This document shows positions 9,482 through 18,363 of a DNA stretch of 64,000 nucleotides, one piece after another. The position numbers were made by a program, and so were the translations under genes. Under the pieces are notes generated by a model that worked only from the letters and a program-made list of their open reading frames with translations, searched no databases and was not told the origin of the DNA. How positions within the stretch are numbered: position 1 is the first letter of the stretch; each line of letters starts with the position of its first letter. This DNA comes from Pseudotabrizicola sp. (GTDB lineage: Bacteria > Pseudomonadota > Alphaproteobacteria > Rhodobacterales > Rhodobacteraceae): assembly GCF_030684215.1 (NCBI RefSeq), contig NZ_JAUXOV010000052.1, positions 62,001 to 126,000 of the forward strand. Direction: 5' to 3'.

Positions 9482-10458
9482 TGAGCGATGAGGCAAAGAC
9501 CACGCCGGAACTGACACTGCGCGGCCTGCGGATTTTCGTGGCGCTGGAGGAGGCAGGATCGGTCATTGGGGCTGCCAACCGGATCGGCGGTTCTCCCTCG
9601 GGTGTGAGTCAGCACATCACTGCGCTGGAGGCTGCTGTCGGTGCCCGTTTGTTCGACCGCAAAGCCAAGCCGGTATCCCTTACCCCGGCGGGGCAGGTGC
9701 TGCGCCGTCATGCCCACAGGCTTTTGGCGGCACTGAGTGAGGCGCAGGCCGATCTGGCCGAAATCAGCCTTTCCAGTTTGCCGCAGCTGAATCTTGCCAT
9801 TATTGACGATCTTGACGCCTCGCTGACGCCGGTGCTGGTGTCAGCGCTGCAATCGCGACTGTCGCGCTGTTTTGTACATGCGTTCTCGGGCCGGTCCGAT
9901 CATGTGATCGACCGGCTGCTTGCCCGAGAGGCGGATATCGGTGTGTCAGCGATGGTGCCCCCCGACACCACGGCCTTTCGTGTGCTGCCCATTCTGCGCG
10001 AGCCGTTTGTACTGGTGGCTGGCAAAGGGTCTGTTCGCGGCGATGTGCGCGCGGCGTTAGAGCGGCTGCCCTTTGTGCAATATTCCGAAAGCCTGCCGAT
10101 TGGTCAGCGCATTGCGCGCCATCTTGCGCGGGTCCGGCTGAACCCGGACCGGCGGTTTGCACTGGAGGCCACACGCTCGGTTTTGGCAATGGTGGTTCAA
10201 ACGGGCGGCTGGACAATCACCACCCCGCTGAACCTGATGGATGCGGAACGGTTCTTACCGGATCTTGAGGTCATGGCCCTGCCCTTTGCCGGAGATGTGC
10301 GCCGGGTGCATCTGATTGCCCGCACGGACGAGCTGGGCCGCTTGCCAGAAGAGCTTGCCCGCGATTGCCGCGCCTTGGTGCGCAGCCATCTGGTGCCCCG
10401 GTTTGACGCAATCGCCCCCACTTTGGCTGGCGCGATCGAAGTGGCCGACGATGAATAG
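9481..10458 (+). CDS. LysR family transcriptional regulator
   Basis: A regulator of 325 residues. A winged HTH fills the first 75 residues: LRGLRIFVALEEAGSVIGAANRIGG, then PSGVSQHITALEAAVGARLFDR with the recognition helix. An effector-binding domain follows from about 95. The open frame reaches back to 9358, but the ATG at 9481 sits right after the iminopeptidase stop and begins the family homology. It converges on the racemase gene with only 3 bases between stops. It could control the sulfonate-type operon at 10462-13524 or its own partner gene; neither can be decided from sequence. The usual divergent placement with a target is absent. Confidence 0.88.
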   Translation: MSDEAKTTPELTLRGLRIFVALEEAGSVIGAANRIGGSPSGVSQHITALEAAVGARLFDRKAKPVSLTPAGQVLRRHAHRLLAALSEAQADLAEISLSSLPQLNLAIIDDLDASLTPVLVSALQSRLSRCFVHAFSGRSDHVIDRLLAREADIGVSAMVPPDTTAFRVLPILREPFVLVAGKGSVRGDVRAALERLPFVQYSESLPIGQRIARHLARVRLNPDRRFALEATRSVLAMVVQTGGWTITTPLNLMDAERFLPDLEVMALPFAGDVRRVHLIARTDELGRLPEELARDCRALVRSHLVPRFDAIAPTLAGAIEVADDE

Positions 10459-10461
10459 GCT

Positions 10462-11124
10462 CTAACTCTGCGAAAACCGCAGAATTTCACCAATCAAACA
10501 GTCAAGACTGTCTGTAAAGCGCGGGCGGATTGCGTCGGTCAGCAGGGACAATTCGGTGCAGGCAACCAGCAGATGATCACAGCGTTCGGCCATCTGCTCG
10601 GCCAGCCGGGCCATGTCATCGCGTTCCGCTGGCCCGGTAAAGCCCGCCTTTACTCGCTGGATCACAGTCAGTATGGGGGCATCATCTATCGGCCAAACAG
10701 GCTCTACTCCAGCGGAGTTGAACTGTGCCTCAAACGCTCCGGTCAACCGCAGCGCGGGTGAGGCAAGCATGCCGACCCGACCGCTCGGCAAGGCTGCAAC
10801 GGTGGCGGCGCGCATATCCAGAAACGGCAGGGGCGTGGCGACGATGATTTGCGGCGCATAGGCGTGGGCCGTATTGCAAGGCATGGCAAGGGCTTGTGCC
10901 CCTGCCACATGCAAGGCCCGCGCCATGCCTGCCAGAACGGGGCCGGGATCTTCGCCCACACCATTGATCAGCCTTGCAATCCGGCTGGGAACCGCAGGAT
11001 TCTGATGCACGATCAGGGGAATGTGGTCGGCATCATCCCGGGCTGGGACAGCCCGTAACAGTCTCTGCATAAGCAGAATTGTAGCCGCTGGCCCCATACC
11101 GCCAAGAATGCCGACCGTTTTCAT
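10462..11124 (-). CDS. Aspartate/glutamate racemase family protein
   Basis: A cofactor-independent amino-acid racemase of 220 residues. The N-terminal [11 protein letters not shown] is the family start. The two catalytic cysteines are in MPCNTAHAY (about residue 83) and [10 protein letters not shown] (about 192), so the two-base mechanism looks intact. Its ATG overlaps the stop of the cysteate-lyase-like gene by 4 bases, so it is the third gene of that operon. Aspartate and cysteate are close structural analogues, so conversion of D- and L-cysteate is a reasonable guess, but no substrate is shown by the sequence. It is not MurI-like in length or in flanking genes. Confidence 0.85.
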   Translation of the reverse strand: MKTVGILGGMGPAATILLMQRLLRAVPARDDADHIPLIVHQNPAVPSRIARLINGVGEDPGPVLAGMARALHVAGAQALAMPCNTAHAYAPQIIVATPLPFLDMRAATVAALPSGRVGMLASPALRLTGAFEAQFNSAGVEPVWPIDDAPILTVIQRVKAGFTGPAERDDMARLAEQMAERCDHLLVACTELSLLTDAIRPRFTDSLDCLIGEILRFSQS

Positions 11125-12122
11125 GCGTGTGGCAGAACGTGGGTGTATCCGGTCAGGCCAATAGCGCCGCCGGTATGCAGGAACACCACCCGCTCGCCCT
11201 TTTTAAAATGGCCTTTGCGGATCAGATCGATCAGCCCGGCAGCGCCTTTTCCAGAATAGACCGGATCTAGCAAAATGGCTTCCTGACGGGCAAACAGATC
11301 AATCGCCTCTAGCGTGCTGTCAGCGGGAATGCCGTAGCCCTGGCCAATATAATCGCAGTTTGCGACCACATCTTCGCGTTTGACCATGCCTTGGGTTCCC
11401 AGCTTTTCCTCGGTCGCCTGCGCCAGTTTGAAGACATTTTCTTCCTGCTTGTCCTTTGGCGCGCGCACGCCGATACCCAAAAGCGGAAGCTGCGCGTTCA
11501 GCGCCTTCAACCCCACGATCAGCCCGGCATGGGTGCCAGCCGACCCTGTGGCAGTGACCATGTGATCAAAGGAGAGTCCGCGATCGACCATCTGCGCCAA
11601 CAATTCCAGCGCGCAATTCACATAGCCCAAGGCCCCCGTAGGATTCGATCCGCCCCCGGGGATGGCATAGGGGCGGCGGCCTTTGGCCCGAAACGTCTCT
11701 GTTACGGCCAAAAGCTCGGCGTGCATGTCCAGTCCTGGCCCGCGATTTTCAATTGTGGCCCCGTGCAATACATCCAGCAGCACATTGCCGTTCATGCGGT
11801 AATTTGGTTCGTTATAGCCGGTGCGGTCTTCAAGGATGATGTGGCAATCCAAGCCCAGCTTTGCCGCCGCTGCCGCAGTTTGGCGGGCGTGGTTTGATTG
11901 CGTGGCACCCTGGGTCAGCACCATATCAGCGCCTTGCGCCAAGGCCTCGGCCATCAGAAACTCAAGCTTTCGGGTCTTGTTGCCGCCGGTTGACAGACCA
12001 GTGCAATCATCCCGCTTGATCCACAGCTCTGGCCCACCCAGCAAAGCCGTCAGCCGCGGCATCGCCTCCAGCGGGGTGGGTAGGTGGCTAAGGCGGACGC
12101 GGGGAAAGCGGGAAAGATGCAT
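11121..12122 (-). CDS. cuyA: L-cysteate sulfo-lyase / D-cysteine desulfhydrase family PLP enzyme
   Basis: A PLP enzyme of 333 residues of the ACC-deaminase/D-cysteine desulfhydrase family. CuyA splits L-cysteate to pyruvate, ammonia and sulfite. Seen here are [37 protein letters not shown] with the PLP lysine (about residue 54), [14 protein letters not shown], and [11 protein letters not shown] at the end. The start is set at the CAT at 12120-12122, where homology begins; the longer frame to 12305 would run into the upstream gene. It lies downstream of an HpsN-like gene and overlaps the racemase gene. This context favours sulfonate use over plain D-cysteine desulfuration, but the two activities cannot be separated by eye. 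Confidence 0.78.
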   Translation of the reverse strand: MHLSRFPRVRLSHLPTPLEAMPRLTALLGGPELWIKRDDCTGLSTGGNKTRKLEFLMAEALAQGADMVLTQGATQSNHARQTAAAAAKLGLDCHIILEDRTGYNEPNYRMNGNVLLDVLHGATIENRGPGLDMHAELLAVTETFRAKGRRPYAIPGGGSNPTGALGYVNCALELLAQMVDRGLSFDHMVTATGSAGTHAGLIVGLKALNAQLPLLGIGVRAPKDKQEENVFKLAQATEEKLGTQGMVKREDVVANCDYIGQGYGIPADSTLEAIDLFARQEAILLDPVYSGKGAAGLIDLIRKGHFKKGERVVFLHTGGAIGLTGYTHVLPHA

Positions 12123-12234
12123 GTCACGGACTTTCTTGTTGGTGGACCCGAGGCTCTGCCTGTCGCCCGGTGGTTTTGAAGCCAGTGGCGCACGAACCGA
12201 CGACCCCGAGCACTTTGGCCAAGATGAAGGCGGA

Positions 12235-13524
12235 TCAGGAGGATTGGAAAGTATATTTCTCAAGGCGCAGGTCGGCGGTTCTGGCATGGCCCTCCATACC
12301 CTCAAAGCGGCTGATGTTTGCGGTTACGGCGGCAAGGCGGGGCAACGCTTCGGCCGTGACGCGCTGCCATGTGACGGTTTTCAGGAACTTGTGCACCGAG
12401 AGACCGCCCGTGTAGCGTGCCGCGCCAGAGGTGGGCAGGACATGATTGGTGCCTGCCGCTTTGTCGCCAAAGGCCACTGTGGATTCTGCGCCCAGAAACA
12501 ATGAGCCATAGGCGGTGAGACGGGATTTCCACCAATCCAGATCAGCGGCCTGCACATGCAGATGTTCGGGCGCGATAAGATCGGCCTGCGCAGCCATCTG
12601 GTCGCGGTTTTCGCACAGAATGATTTCCCCCAACCCAGCCCACGCGGATTCGGCCGCGGCGCGATTGGGCTGCGGAAGCTCTGCCGCGCAAAGTGGGGCG
12701 AGGCGGGCCACTTCCGTTGCAAGCACTGCGGAATCAGTGATCAGCCAAACCGGGGAATTGGCACCATGCTCTGCCTGACCGATCAGATCCCAAGCGACGG
12801 TCAAAGGGTCTGCTGTTGAATCAGCAACGACCAGAGAATCAGTGGGCCCAGCAACCATATCGATGCCAACACGTCCAAACAGCAGCCGCTTTGCCTCTGC
12901 CACATACTGATTGCCGGGGCCGACCAGAATATCGGCGCGCGGCAGGTCAAACAGGCCAAAGGCCATCGCGGCAATACCTTGAACACCGCCCAAGGCGAGA
13001 ATGCGATCAGCGCCGCAGCGATGAAGAGTGTAAAGGATGGCATCCGGGATACCCGCCACTGCCCCCGCACGCGGCGGCGAGACCGCGGCGATATGCGGCA
13101 CGCCTGCGACGCGCGCGGTTGTCACCGTCATCATCGCGCTGGCAATGTGGCTGTAGCGCCCGCCGGGGATGTAGCAGCCCGCTGCCTGAACCGGGATCAG
13201 CCTTTGCCCTGCTGTCAGGCCGGGGCGCAGTTCGATTTCTGTCTCGGTGATGCTGTCGCGCTGTGCCTGCGCAAAACGGGAAATGTTTTCATGCGCATAG
13301 GCGATATCGTCTTTCAGCGCCTGCGGCACACGCGCGCAAGCTGCGGCGATGGCCTCTTGTGACAGCACGATGTCGCCGTCATAGCCATCCAGATCGCGCG
13401 ACAGGCGCCGGGCTGCCGCTTCACCTCCGGCCTCAAGTTCCGTAAGGATGGCGCTGACGGATGCCGACAGATCTGCTGCTTCGGCGGCCTTGAGCGCGCC
13501 CTTTTTGAAATGCGTTTCGGTCAT
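12235..13524 (-). CDS. Histidinol-dehydrogenase-like enzyme, probable sulfopropanediol dehydrogenase (HpsN type)
   Basis: An NAD-dependent zinc dehydrogenase of 429 residues with the full HisD fold. The zinc and catalytic residues are visible in [34 protein letters not shown] and [15 protein letters not shown]. It differs from true HisD in a shorter N-terminus and in the segment [18 protein letters not shown], which I associate with the HpsN branch that oxidises 2,3-dihydroxypropane-1-sulfonate to sulfolactate. The gene is not in a his operon; it leads an operon with the cysteate-lyase-like and racemase genes, with a 112-base gap after it. HpsN is an inference from branch features and context. 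A biosynthetic histidinol dehydrogenase is the alternative. Confidence 0.7.
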   Translation of the reverse strand: MTETHFKKGALKAAEAADLSASVSAILTELEAGGEAAARRLSRDLDGYDGDIVLSQEAIAAACARVPQALKDDIAYAHENISRFAQAQRDSITETEIELRPGLTAGQRLIPVQAAGCYIPGGRYSHIASAMMTVTTARVAGVPHIAAVSPPRAGAVAGIPDAILYTLHRCGADRILALGGVQGIAAMAFGLFDLPRADILVGPGNQYVAEAKRLLFGRVGIDMVAGPTDSLVVADSTADPLTVAWDLIGQAEHGANSPVWLITDSAVLATEVARLAPLCAAELPQPNRAAAESAWAGLGEIILCENRDQMAAQADLIAPEHLHVQAADLDWWKSRLTAYGSLFLGAESTVAFGDKAAGTNHVLPTSGAARYTGGLSVHKFLKTVTWQRVTAEALPRLAAVTANISRFEGMEGHARTADLRLEKYTFQSS

Positions 13525-13768
13525 TCGAATGCCTCATCGGTTGGCCTGACTGTCGGGGGAAGGGACCCCCGTGACAACGCCGAAACCGGGGCTTCAATGA
13601 AATGGAGCCCGGCCTTCCACAGCCTGAAACATTGTCATGCTGTAAGTCAGGCTATACATTCGACCCGCTTTACGTTATGGACCCCAAGTCGGCCCGAGGA
13701 TTCCGGGGGCGCGTCGGGCGAGGAGGCCCGCGGCCAAAAGGGAAAGAAGGCGCCGCACAGGGCTTCAC

Positions 13769-13792
13769 GGATGCAATGGCATCCTCCTTTTT
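13769..13792 (+). promoter_or_regulatory. Terminator-like hairpin in the helicase leader (possible attenuator)
   Basis: GGATGC and GCATCC pair around the loop AATG and are followed by TCC and five T. The T-run ends 11 bases before the helicase ATG, inside its 5' leader. A terminator at this place would limit read-through into the gene. The rest of the 279-base gap from 13525 shows no convincing gene. Confidence 0.45.
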
Positions 13793-13803
13793 GGAAAATA
13801 TAA

Positions 13804-16101
13804 ATGATCGATATGAACGTGGCCGCGCCGCTGGCGCAGGCTTTGGAAGCCAAGGGCTATGAAGCCCTTACGGCAGTGCAGATGGCTGTTCTGGCCGATG
13901 GCGTTGAAGGCCGTGACCTGTTGGTTTCGGCACAGACCGGGTCGGGCAAGACCGTGGCCTTTGGTCTGGCGATCGCGCCGGAAATTCTGGCGGGGTCTGA
14001 CCGCCTGCTTTATGCCGACAAGCCGATTGCGCTGGTCGTGGCCCCAACGCGCGAACTGGCCCTGCAGGTCAAGCGCGAGCTGGACTGGCTGTACGGCGTG
14101 GCGGGCGCGCAGATTGCGTCCTGCGTCGGTGGCATGGACTACCGCACTGAAAAGCGTGTGCTGGATCGTGGCACACATATTGTTGTCGGCACGCCCGGCC
14201 GTCTGCGCGACCATATCGAGCGCGGGTCGTTGGATCTGTCGTTCTGCCGCGCAACTGTGCTGGACGAAGCGGATGAGATGCTGGATCTGGGCTTTGCCGA
14301 GGATCTGGAGTTCATTCTGGGCGCTGCCCCACAAGATCGCCGCACGTTGATGTTTTCGGCCACCGTGCCGAAAGAGATCGAAACGCTGGCCCGCACCTTC
14401 CAGCGCGATGCCATGCGCATCATCGCCAAGGGTGAAACCAAGCAGCACGCCGATATCGAATATCGCGCCATGTCGGTCGCCTCGCGCGACCGTGAGCATG
14501 CGATTTTCAACGCGCTGCGATATTACGATGCGCCCACCGCCATCGTGTTCTGCAAAACCCGGATGAACGTGACCCATCTGATGGCCCGGATGACCAACCG
14601 CGGGTTTCAGGCTGTGGCGCTGTCGGGCGAACTGAGCCAACAGGAACGCACCCATGCGCTGCAATCGCTGCGCGATGGCCGGGCGCGGGTTTGTATTGCG
14701 ACCGATGTTGCCGCACGTGGCATCGACCTTCCAGGTCTGGAACTGGTGATCCACGCTGATTTGCCGTCGAACTCCGATACCCTGCTGCACCGCTCTGGCC
14801 GGACTGGCCGCGCGGGAAGCAAGGGCGTGTCGGCGCTGATCGTGCCCCCGGCCGAGGCGAAAAAGGCGCAGCGTCTGCTGGCCGGTGCCAAGGTCGTGGC
14901 GCAATGGGTCAAGGCCCCCAGCGCCGAAGAAGTGCAGGCCCGCGATGACCAGCGCATTCTGGAACACCCGGCTCTGACTGAGGCTGTCGGCGACGATGCT
15001 GCCATGGTCGGCACCCTGATCGAACGCTTTGGCGCCGAGCAGACCGCCGCTGCCTTCATCCGGTTGTGGCGCGAAGGCCGGTCGGCCCCGGAAGTGCTGT
15101 CCGACAGCCTGCCGCCACCGCCTGCATCGGCCCCGCGTGAGCGTAGCGAATTTGGCCCTTCGGTCTGGTTCACCCTGACCGTCGGCCATTCTGGCCGCGC
15201 CGAGGCACGCTGGATCCTGCCGAAAATCTGCGATGGGGCTGGCATTTCCAAGGACGGTATCGGCGCGATCCGAGTCAAGGAGGACATCACTTACGTCCAG
15301 ATCGCCGAACCACTGGCAGGCCGCTTCGGTCCGCAGCTTGAGCTGGAACCGGGTCTGATCATGGAACGCATGGAAGGCGAGCCGAGCCTTGAGCGGCCAG
15401 AACGTGCCCCGCGCGAAGATCGCCCGGCCTATAAGCCAAAGCCGCCGCGTGTGGTCGAGGATGATGCCATCATCTCGGCCCCCGCCCCGGCCCGCAAACC
15501 TTACGTCAAGCGCGATGATGCCGAGCGTAAGCCTTATGCCCCGCGTGCTGCTGCCGAACGTGCGCCCTATGCCAAGCGCGATGATGCCGACCGCAAGCCC
15601 TATGCGCCCCGCGAAGGAGCAGAGCGCAAGCCCTACGCCCCACGTGACGGAGCAGACCGCAAACCCTATGCCAAGCGCGAAGACGGTGACCGCAAGCCCT
15701 ACGCCCCACGCGAAGGCGCAGAGCGCAAGCCTTATGCCAAGCGTGATGATGCTCCGGCAGGTGGTGCAAAGTTCAAATCGGCGGGCTTTAAGTCTTTCGG
15801 TGGTAGTGCTGACAAACCAGCGCGTGCGGCCGGGTTCAAAAGCCATGCCTCTGAGGGCACCGGCTATAAGCCAAAGGCCGAAGGCGACCGCGCCGAAAAG
15901 CGCACCTATGCGCCCAAGGGCGATGATGCGCGGCCATATGCCAAGCGTGACGGAAAACCTGCGGGCAAGGCTGGCTTTAAACCAGCTGGCGCTGACGGCA
16001 AAAAGCCCTTTGCGCGCAAATCTGATGCTCCGGCCCGCCCGCGTGCAGATGCCAAGGACACATCCAAGCGTTTTGTGCCACCAAAGGGTGCCAAGCGCTA
16101 A
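13804..16101 (+). CDS. deaD: DEAD-box ATP-dependent RNA helicase (DeaD-like)
   Basis: An RNA helicase of 765 residues, likely acting in ribosome assembly or RNA turnover. The RecA-like core has Q-motif residues near 20-26, motif I AQTGSGKT (about 45), PTRELALQ, GTPGRL, VLDEADEMLDLGF, motif III SAT, then the second domain with RVCIATDVAARGIDLP and HRSGRTGRAG. A DbpA-type RNA-binding domain is plausible at about 440-520. The rest is a basic, low-complexity tail with eight 11-residue repeats (15496-15759) and degenerate copies after it, ending KRFVPPKGAKR. Tails of this type bind RNA and can drive condensation at low temperature. GGAA, 7 bases before the ATG, is the probable ribosome site. A very long antisense frame covers it and is an artefact of codon bias. 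Confidence 0.93.
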   Translation: MIDMNVAAPLAQALEAKGYEALTAVQMAVLADGVEGRDLLVSAQTGSGKTVAFGLAIAPEILAGSDRLLYADKPIALVVAPTRELALQVKRELDWLYGVAGAQIASCVGGMDYRTEKRVLDRGTHIVVGTPGRLRDHIERGSLDLSFCRATVLDEADEMLDLGFAEDLEFILGAAPQDRRTLMFSATVPKEIETLARTFQRDAMRIIAKGETKQHADIEYRAMSVASRDREHAIFNALRYYDAPTAIVFCKTRMNVTHLMARMTNRGFQAVALSGELSQQERTHALQSLRDGRARVCIATDVAARGIDLPGLELVIHADLPSNSDTLLHRSGRTGRAGSKGVSALIVPPAEAKKAQRLLAGAKVVAQWVKAPSAEEVQARDDQRILEHPALTEAVGDDAAMVGTLIERFGAEQTAAAFIRLWREGRSAPEVLSDSLPPPPASAPRERSEFGPSVWFTLTVGHSGRAEARWILPKICDGAGISKDGIGAIRVKEDITYVQIAEPLAGRFGPQLELEPGLIMERMEGEPSLERPERAPREDRPAYKPKPPRVVEDDAIISAPAPARKPYVKRDDAERKPYAPRAAAERAPYAKRDDADRKPYAPREGAERKPYAPRDGADRKPYAKREDGDRKPYAPREGAERKPYAKRDDAPAGGAKFKSAGFKSFGGSADKPARAAGFKSHASEGTGYKPKAEGDRAEKRTYAPKGDDARPYAKRDGKPAGKAGFKPAGADGKKPFARKSDAPARPRADAKDTSKRFVPPKGAKR
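15496..15759 (+). repeat. Eight tandem 33-bp repeats encoding an 11-residue basic unit
   Basis: The unit reads KPYA(P/K)R(D/E)xA(E/D)R. Eight copies lie in register in the helicase tail, alternating mostly between APRE/APRD and AKRD/AKRE forms. Each unit carries about four basic and three acidic residues and one tyrosine. The third-position differences between copies show that the array is not a very recent expansion. Confidence 0.85.
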
Positions 16102-16123
16102 GCGTTGAAAGTCTGAGTCGACC

Positions 16124-16151
16124 AAAGGGGAAAGCTTCGGCTTTCCCCTTT
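16124..16151. terminator. Strong bidirectional terminator between deaD and cysQ
   Basis: A perfect 12-bp stem with a TTCG tetraloop: AAAGGGGAAAGC, TTCG, GCTTTCCCCTTT, then further T on the plus strand and A on the other. It lies between the convergent helicase and CysQ-like stops and serves the helicase clearly, the minus-strand operon less so. Confidence 0.9.
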
Positions 16152-16155
16152 TTCT

Positions 16156-16926
16156 TTAGAGCCGCGCCATGATGGCACGGTGCAATGCCGGGTTGGTGGC
16201 AATCACTCCCGCTGTCATTGCGCGGGGCGAATTGAACCGCAGTGCGGCACCCGTTCGGTCTGTCACCTTCGCGCCCGCGCAATCGCAAATCAGGCTACCC
16301 GCCGCGATGTCCCATTCCCATGTGTCGCGAAAGGTGATCATCCCGTCATATCGCCCCTCTGCCGCCAGACACAGCCGATAGGCCAGCGAGGTGCGGAAAC
16401 TGCGCTTCAGCTCTGGCACTCCGCCGGGCCAATGCGAAGGTTCCATATTGGCCTTGGTCGCCAGCAGGTTGGACCCCACCAGATTGCTGCGCGCTCCGGC
16501 CCGGATCTCCACCCCATTACACAGTGCAGGCCCACCAATCTCGCCGGTGTAGAGCCTGTTTTTCGCGGGCATCATCACCGCCCCGGCAATCACCACGCCT
16601 TTTTCGACCACCGCCAAGGACACAGCAAAATTATCCTCGCCCAAAACAAAGGCCCGTGTGCCGTCGATAGGGTCAAGGATGAACAGACGATCTGCCAATA
16701 ACCGATCCGCTGAATCCGGGGTTTCCTCGGACAGCCAGCCGTAATCCGGTCTCGCCGCCAGCAGGGTCGCCTTTAGCATATCGTTCACAGCCAGATCCGC
16801 CTCGGTCACAGGGCCATGATCACCGCCCTTGTCCCAGACCTGCGGATCCTGCCGCCAAAAGCGCATGGCGATGTCGCCGGCTTTGCGTGCCACTTCGGCC
16901 AAAAGGGTCAGATCAGGCCCCGGCAA
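16156..16926 (-). CDS. cysQ: 3'(2'),5'-bisphosphate nucleotidase / inositol monophosphatase family (CysQ)
   Basis: A Mg-dependent phosphatase of 256 residues. CysQ removes the 3'-phosphate of PAP formed in sulfate assimilation. Metal-binding motifs are seen in LSEETPDS (about residue 65), LDPIDGTRAF (about 84-93) and WEWDIAAGSLI near 205. It overlaps the upstream pmbA gene by 14 bases and is the second gene of that minus-strand pair. The family also includes inositol monophosphatases and histidinol-phosphatases, so the substrate is not certain; the short length and LSEETPDS sequence favour CysQ. Confidence 0.82.
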   Translation of the reverse strand: MPGPDLTLLAEVARKAGDIAMRFWRQDPQVWDKGGDHGPVTEADLAVNDMLKATLLAARPDYGWLSEETPDSADRLLADRLFILDPIDGTRAFVLGEDNFAVSLAVVEKGVVIAGAVMMPAKNRLYTGEIGGPALCNGVEIRAGARSNLVGSNLLATKANMEPSHWPGGVPELKRSFRTSLAYRLCLAAEGRYDGMITFRDTWEWDIAAGSLICDCAGAKVTDRTGAALRFNSPRAMTAGVIATNPALHRAIMARL

Positions 16927-18253
16927 GGGTCATCCCGTCGATCAGCAAAGATGGCACGCGGGTTGAAAGATGCGACCGTGCGTCATTGGCCGGGATGATC
17001 CGCAGCAGCATGTCGCGCAGATTACCCGCAATGGTGCATTCGTTGACAGGGTATTGAATCACCCCATTCTCTACCCAAAACCCCGCCGCCCCACGGGAAT
17101 AATCGCCGGTGGTGGCGCTAATGGTGGACCCGATCATCGAGGTGACCAGCAACCCTGTTCCCATCTGCGCGATCAGATCATCGCGGCTGTGCGTGCCCGG
17201 AGTCAGATCGATGTTGCTGGTCGAGGGCGAGGGCGGCGAAGACGCCCCGCGCGCCGCGTTGGCGGTCGACGGCATCCCCAGCTTGCGCCCGGTCGCCAGA
17301 TCCAGCGTCCAGCCCGTCAGCACGCCGTTTTCCACGATCACCCGGCGCTGTGTCGGCAGGCCTTCGCCGTCAAACGGGCGGCTGGCTCCGATGCGCACCC
17401 GGTGCGGGTCTTCAATCACCGACAGATGCGCGGGCAAAACCTGCTGGCCCATCGCATCGCGCAACCATGACGCGCCGCGCGCGATTGCCGCACCATTGGT
17501 GGCCGACAGCAAATGCCCGATCAGGCTGGAGGCGACCCGTTCATCAAACAGCACCGCATAAGTGCCGGTCTTGGGCCGTACAGCACCCGCGCGCTGCAAG
17601 GCGCGTTCGCTGGCTAGATATCCAATACCTTCCGCGCCCGGCATGTCACTGGCATAGATCCGGCCCTCGGCGGCCCAGTCCCGTTCCATTGCGGTGCCTT
17701 CCCCGGTGAAAGCGACCGCTGACAGCGAATGAGACGTGCGGCCGTAGCCACCTGAAAACCCGTTCGTCGCCGCCAGATGCATTGCCCGCCGCCCATAGCT
17801 GGCCGAGGCTTCGACCTGCGTGATCCCGGCGCGGTCCATCGCCGCCAGCTCAACCGCCCGCGCCGCCGCCTCCAGCTCTGCCGCCCCCGGCTCTGGCGCG
17901 GGGTCAGACAACTCCAGCGCGGACAGATCCCAACTGCGCGCAATCTGATCAGGATCGGCCAGCCCGGCATAAGGGTCTGCCGGTGCTTCGCGTGCCATGG
18001 CCACCGCGCGTTCTGCCAGCGCGGCAATTGTCGCATCAGAAATATCTGACGCTGACACACAGGCTTGCCGCCCGCCAATCAGCACGCGCAGACCGATTTC
18101 CACACCTTCTGACCGTTCGGCTTGCTCCAGCTTGCCCGCACGAATGTCGATCGAAAGCGAGGTGCCATCCATCGCCAAAGCATCCGCCTGTTCCGCTCCG
18201 GCGCGCCGGGCGGCTGACAAAAGGGCATCGGTCAGGCGCGAAAGATCAATCAT
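16913..18253 (-). CDS. pmbA: TldD/PmbA family metalloprotease-like protein
   Basis: A cytosolic protein of 446 residues of the TldD/TldE family. TldE (PmbA) pairs with the metalloprotease subunit TldD to degrade unfolded peptides and mature certain modified peptides. The sequence shows the family N-terminus with ADALAMDGTSLSIDIRAGKLEQ, split here by the acidic-polar turn, and the C-terminal region with SMIGSTISATTGDYSRGAAGFW and YPVNECTIAGNL. The HExxxH zinc motif of TldD is absent, which fits the PmbA/TldE half. No tldD is in the window. The start at 18253 is supported by homology from the first residues. It overlaps cysQ, so co-expression is likely. Confidence 0.88.
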   Translation of the reverse strand: MIDLSRLTDALLSAARRAGAEQADALAMDGTSLSIDIRAGKLEQAERSEGVEIGLRVLIGGRQACVSASDISDATIAALAERAVAMAREAPADPYAGLADPDQIARSWDLSALELSDPAPEPGAAELEAAARAVELAAMDRAGITQVEASASYGRRAMHLAATNGFSGGYGRTSHSLSAVAFTGEGTAMERDWAAEGRIYASDMPGAEGIGYLASERALQRAGAVRPKTGTYAVLFDERVASSLIGHLLSATNGAAIARGASWLRDAMGQQVLPAHLSVIEDPHRVRIGASRPFDGEGLPTQRRVIVENGVLTGWTLDLATGRKLGMPSTANAARGASSPPSPSTSNIDLTPGTHSRDDLIAQMGTGLLVTSMIGSTISATTGDYSRGAAGFWVENGVIQYPVNECTIAGNLRDMLLRIIPANDARSHLSTRVPSLLIDGMTLAGA

Positions 18254-18363
18254 GCTGGGTTCCTTGCACTGTGCTATGGCCGAGGTAGTCCGTCAGGCCC
18301 CCACCTGCAAGCCACCGCAACGGCCCCCGCGCATGGCGAGGACCGTATCATTGCAAACGGCGG

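Noticed and set aside
12235-13524. Calling this gene biosynthetic hisD
   Set aside because: The catalytic residues allow it, but the shorter N-terminus, the [11 protein letters not shown] segment and the operon with a CuyA-like gene favour the HpsN type. It is kept as an alternative.
13602-13862. A small open frame spanning the helicase leader
   Set aside because: It overlaps the hairpin and runs into the helicase gene in another frame; composition is unlike a protein and no ribosome site is evident.
15496-15759. 33-bp tandem units considered as a CRISPR array
   Set aside because: There are no spacers, the units are contiguous, in frame and coding, and no cas genes are present.
13765-16125. 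A 786-codon open frame antisense to the helicase gene
   Set aside because: It mirrors the helicase with its codon-biased third positions, has no recognisable domain, and the repeat tail is read as His/Arg-rich noise. The plus-strand helicase has every DEAD-box motif.
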